From Thermoplasmata archaeon (lineage in GTDB: Archaea > Thermoplasmatota > Thermoplasmata > Lutacidiplasmatales > UBA184), in the NCBI GenBank assembly GCA_030039525.1, contig JASHVI010000050.1, positions 1-6,553 of the forward strand: a stretch of 6,553 nucleotides of DNA. Direction: 5' to 3'. Shown in pieces: positions 5,339-6,553 of this stretch; position 1 is the stretch's first letter, and each line of letters opens with the position of its first letter. The notes under the pieces were generated by a model. It had not been told where the DNA came from. It was given only the letters and a program-made list of their open reading frames with translations, and did no database searches. The translations under genes were made by a program, and so were the position numbers.

Positions 5339-6552
5339 GCTTCGAGGACCTCCCAGGCCGCGTTCACGTAGACCTCCTGCCAGCCGAAGAGCCGCTCGTA
5401 GTAGGAGGCCGTGTCCCCGTAGGTCGCGTCGTGGGGCACGAGGAGGTAGCGGATGTCGTGCTCCGAGAGGAAGGTGCTCGTCTCGAGCACGGACGGGAGC
5501 GTGATCGCGGGGTTCCCGGTGGCCCCCGGCGTCGAGAGGCCGATCGTCACCTGGACCGGGCCCCCCGAGGCGTCGCGGAAGTCGAGGAGCGCGGAGTTCG
5601 GGGCGCCGGCCGGCGACGGGACGACGATCGACGGGGCGGGAGCGACCGTGAGGTCCGTGGTCAGGGTCGAGGGGCTGGTGGAGGGACCGATCGTCGAGTT
5701 CATGGTCCACGCGAGCCCCGCGGCGTCGGTCGTCACGCCGACCGAGCTCCCCGAGTGGAGGAGGGCGACGGCGGTCGAGGGGGCGGTGAGCGCGACCTGG
5801 ACCTCGTGGAGGTCGACCCCGGGCCTCGGCTCCACGACGACCTCGATCGTGGCCCCCGACCCGGCGAGCGGCCCGCTCGAGACCGAGGCGTTGTAGTACG
5901 GGCCGGTGAAGTTGAGCGCGGCCGTCGGATCGACCCCGGGGAGGACCTCGAGCGTCGGCGGCCCCCACGACCCCACGGGTTCGAAGCTGCTCCCGGTCGA
6001 CGACGAGGCGTTGACGAAGAGACCCGCCGTCTGGAGCTCAAGCATGGGGACGGCGACGCCCTCCTCGTAGACCGAGTAGAGCGGCGCGTTGGAGGTCGCC
6101 CCGCTGTCGACGCCCTGGTACGCGCCGGAGAAAGAGACGACGTCGCGGTTGTTCGTGAGCGCGACGCGGCTGTTCAATGCCCAGTAGGTCTCCTGCGCGT
6201 TCACGATCTGCCAGGGCTCGAACAGGAGCCACGTCGGCCCGACGTCGAAGGCGCCGCGTCCGGTCACCGCTTCCGTCCAGCGGATCGAGTCGGCGAGCGT
6301 GAGCACGGTCCCCGGGGCCGGTGCCGCCGAGAGGTAGTGCAGGGCCGACAGGAAGAGCTCGCTGTGCGCGGTGTTCGCGTTCTGCTGCTCCGCCGTGTTC
6401 AGCGCGGGCACCGTCACGAAGGCGCTGAGCACCACCAGCACGGCGACCACGACCACCGCGGCCACCGCCTCACGCTCCGTCGCCCCCGGAAGGAATCGAC
6501 GCGGCCGGTCGACCGGCTCGCCCGGGCGGGGCTCCTCGGGGGCCGACCCGGG
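5335..6552 (-). CDS. Membrane protein with large extracytoplasmic C-terminal domain (5' end outside window)
   Basis: 405 residues are visible, ending in TGA 5335-5337; the frame stays open to the right edge. The order is: a Pro/Glu/Arg-rich hydrophilic stretch (PGSAPEEPRPGEPVDRPRRF), one clear transmembrane helix VAAVVVVAVLVVLSAFVTV (about residues 30-48 of the fragment), then some 350 residues rich in Ser, Thr, Asn and Gly with NxS/T sites, including a WTEAVTGRGAF motif and ending HDIRYLLVPHDATYG...YERLFGWQEVYVNAAWEVLEA. That ending resembles the tails of multi-pass membrane glycosyltransferases (GT39/oligosaccharyltransferase/YfhO-like), where a soluble domain follows the last helix. The likeness is by motif only and no catalytic residues are in view. 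Alternatively translation begins at GTG 6465, with a GGAG 9 nt upstream, making a 376-residue single-anchor surface protein. Its stop overlaps the sulfatase start (GTGA). GTG 6465 would place the helix at the extreme N-terminus. Confidence 0.75.
   Translation of the reverse strand, partial: PGSAPEEPRPGEPVDRPRRFLPGATEREAVAAVVVVAVLVVLSAFVTVPALNTAEQQNANTAHSELFLSALHYLSAAPAPGTVLTLADSIRWTEAVTGRGAFDVGPTWLLFEPWQIVNAQETYWALNSRVALTNNRDVVSFSGAYQGVDSGATSNAPLYSVYEEGVAVPMLELQTAGLFVNASSSTGSSFEPVGSWGPPTLEVLPGVDPTAALNFTGPYYNASVSSGPLAGSGATIEVVVEPRPGVDLHEVQVALTAPSTAVALLHSGSSVGVTTDAAGLAWTMNSTIGPSTSPSTLTTDLTVAPAPSIVVPSPAGAPNSALLDFRDASGGPVQVTIGLSTPGATGNPAITLPSVLETSTFLSEHDIRYLLVPHDATYGDTASYYERLFGWQEVYVNAAWEVLEA
5348..5353 (-). 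promoter_or_regulatory. Ribosome binding site of the sulfatase gene
   Basis: GGAGGT on the minus strand, 9 nt before GTG 5338 and inside the end of the upstream gene. It fixes the start of the sulfatase-like protein against the longer open frame and supports translational coupling. Confidence 0.7.
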
Positions 6553-6553
6553 G

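Noticed and set aside
4046..5371. A long plus-strand open frame opposite the sulfatase gene
   Set aside because: Low-complexity Arg/Val/Pro/Glu composition and full overlap with a well-supported enzyme on the other strand mark it as an antisense shadow.
5339..5968. N-terminal extension of the sulfatase frame by 210 residues
   Set aside because: The extension is Arg/Gly/Pro-rich, overlaps the membrane protein in another frame, and the GTG at 5338 has a good ribosome site and the canonical family N-terminus right after it.

Overview
The window is GC-rich throughout, roughly two thirds G+C by eye. It reads as an accessory, cell-surface-related region of a prokaryotic chromosome into which two unrelated insertion sequences have landed side by side. 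Starts are mostly GTG. The host sulfatase gene has a good Shine-Dalgarno sequence, while neither transposase start has one. The Ser/Thr/Asn-rich outer domain of the rightmost membrane protein and a possible leaderless-type TATA element before one transposase would fit a high-GC archaeon (for example a Thermoplasmatota-like lineage). A high-GC bacterium cannot be excluded from this sequence alone.

Layout, left to right. (1) 3-257, plus strand: the 3' end of a gene for a glycine-rich protein with two collagen-like Gly-X-Y blocks, entering from the left edge. (2) 258-459: intergenic DNA with a 9-bp GC-rich stem-loop. (3) About 460-1911: an IS66-family element carrying one apparently intact transposase with a complete DDE triad, on the minus strand. 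(4) About 1912-3578: an IS1634/IS4-type element on the minus strand. Its single transposase frame can be followed without a frameshift from a GTG at 3518 to the stop at 1920, but it is interrupted by two in-frame stops (TAA 3426-3428, TAG 2991-2993), so it is a recently decayed pseudogene. (5) 3579-3883: intergenic DNA with two notable dyads, a perfect 11-bp stem-loop and a nested palindrome. (6) 3884-5338, minus strand: a complete sulfatase-like alkaline-phosphatase-superfamily hydrolase. (7) 5335 to the right edge, minus strand: the C-terminal part of a membrane protein with one visible transmembrane helix and a large, probably extracytoplasmic domain. Its TGA overlaps the GTG of the sulfatase gene (GTGA), so these two genes are almost certainly co-transcribed and translationally coupled.

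How it fits together: the membrane protein and the sulfatase-like enzyme form one transcription unit, plausibly acting on a surface glycan or lipid-linked substituent (inference). The Gly-rich protein is a separate gene on the other strand. The IS pair sits in the gap between these convergent units and does not break either one. The most unusual signals are non-coding: the two unrelated transposases share a similar upstream motif (15 of 18 bases identical, plus AGTACT) and a 9-bp sequence at their 3' ends, and a sequence related to the 11-bp stem-loop right of the IS block also occurs just left of it. I see no CRISPR array, tRNA, rRNA, or clear new multi-gene system.
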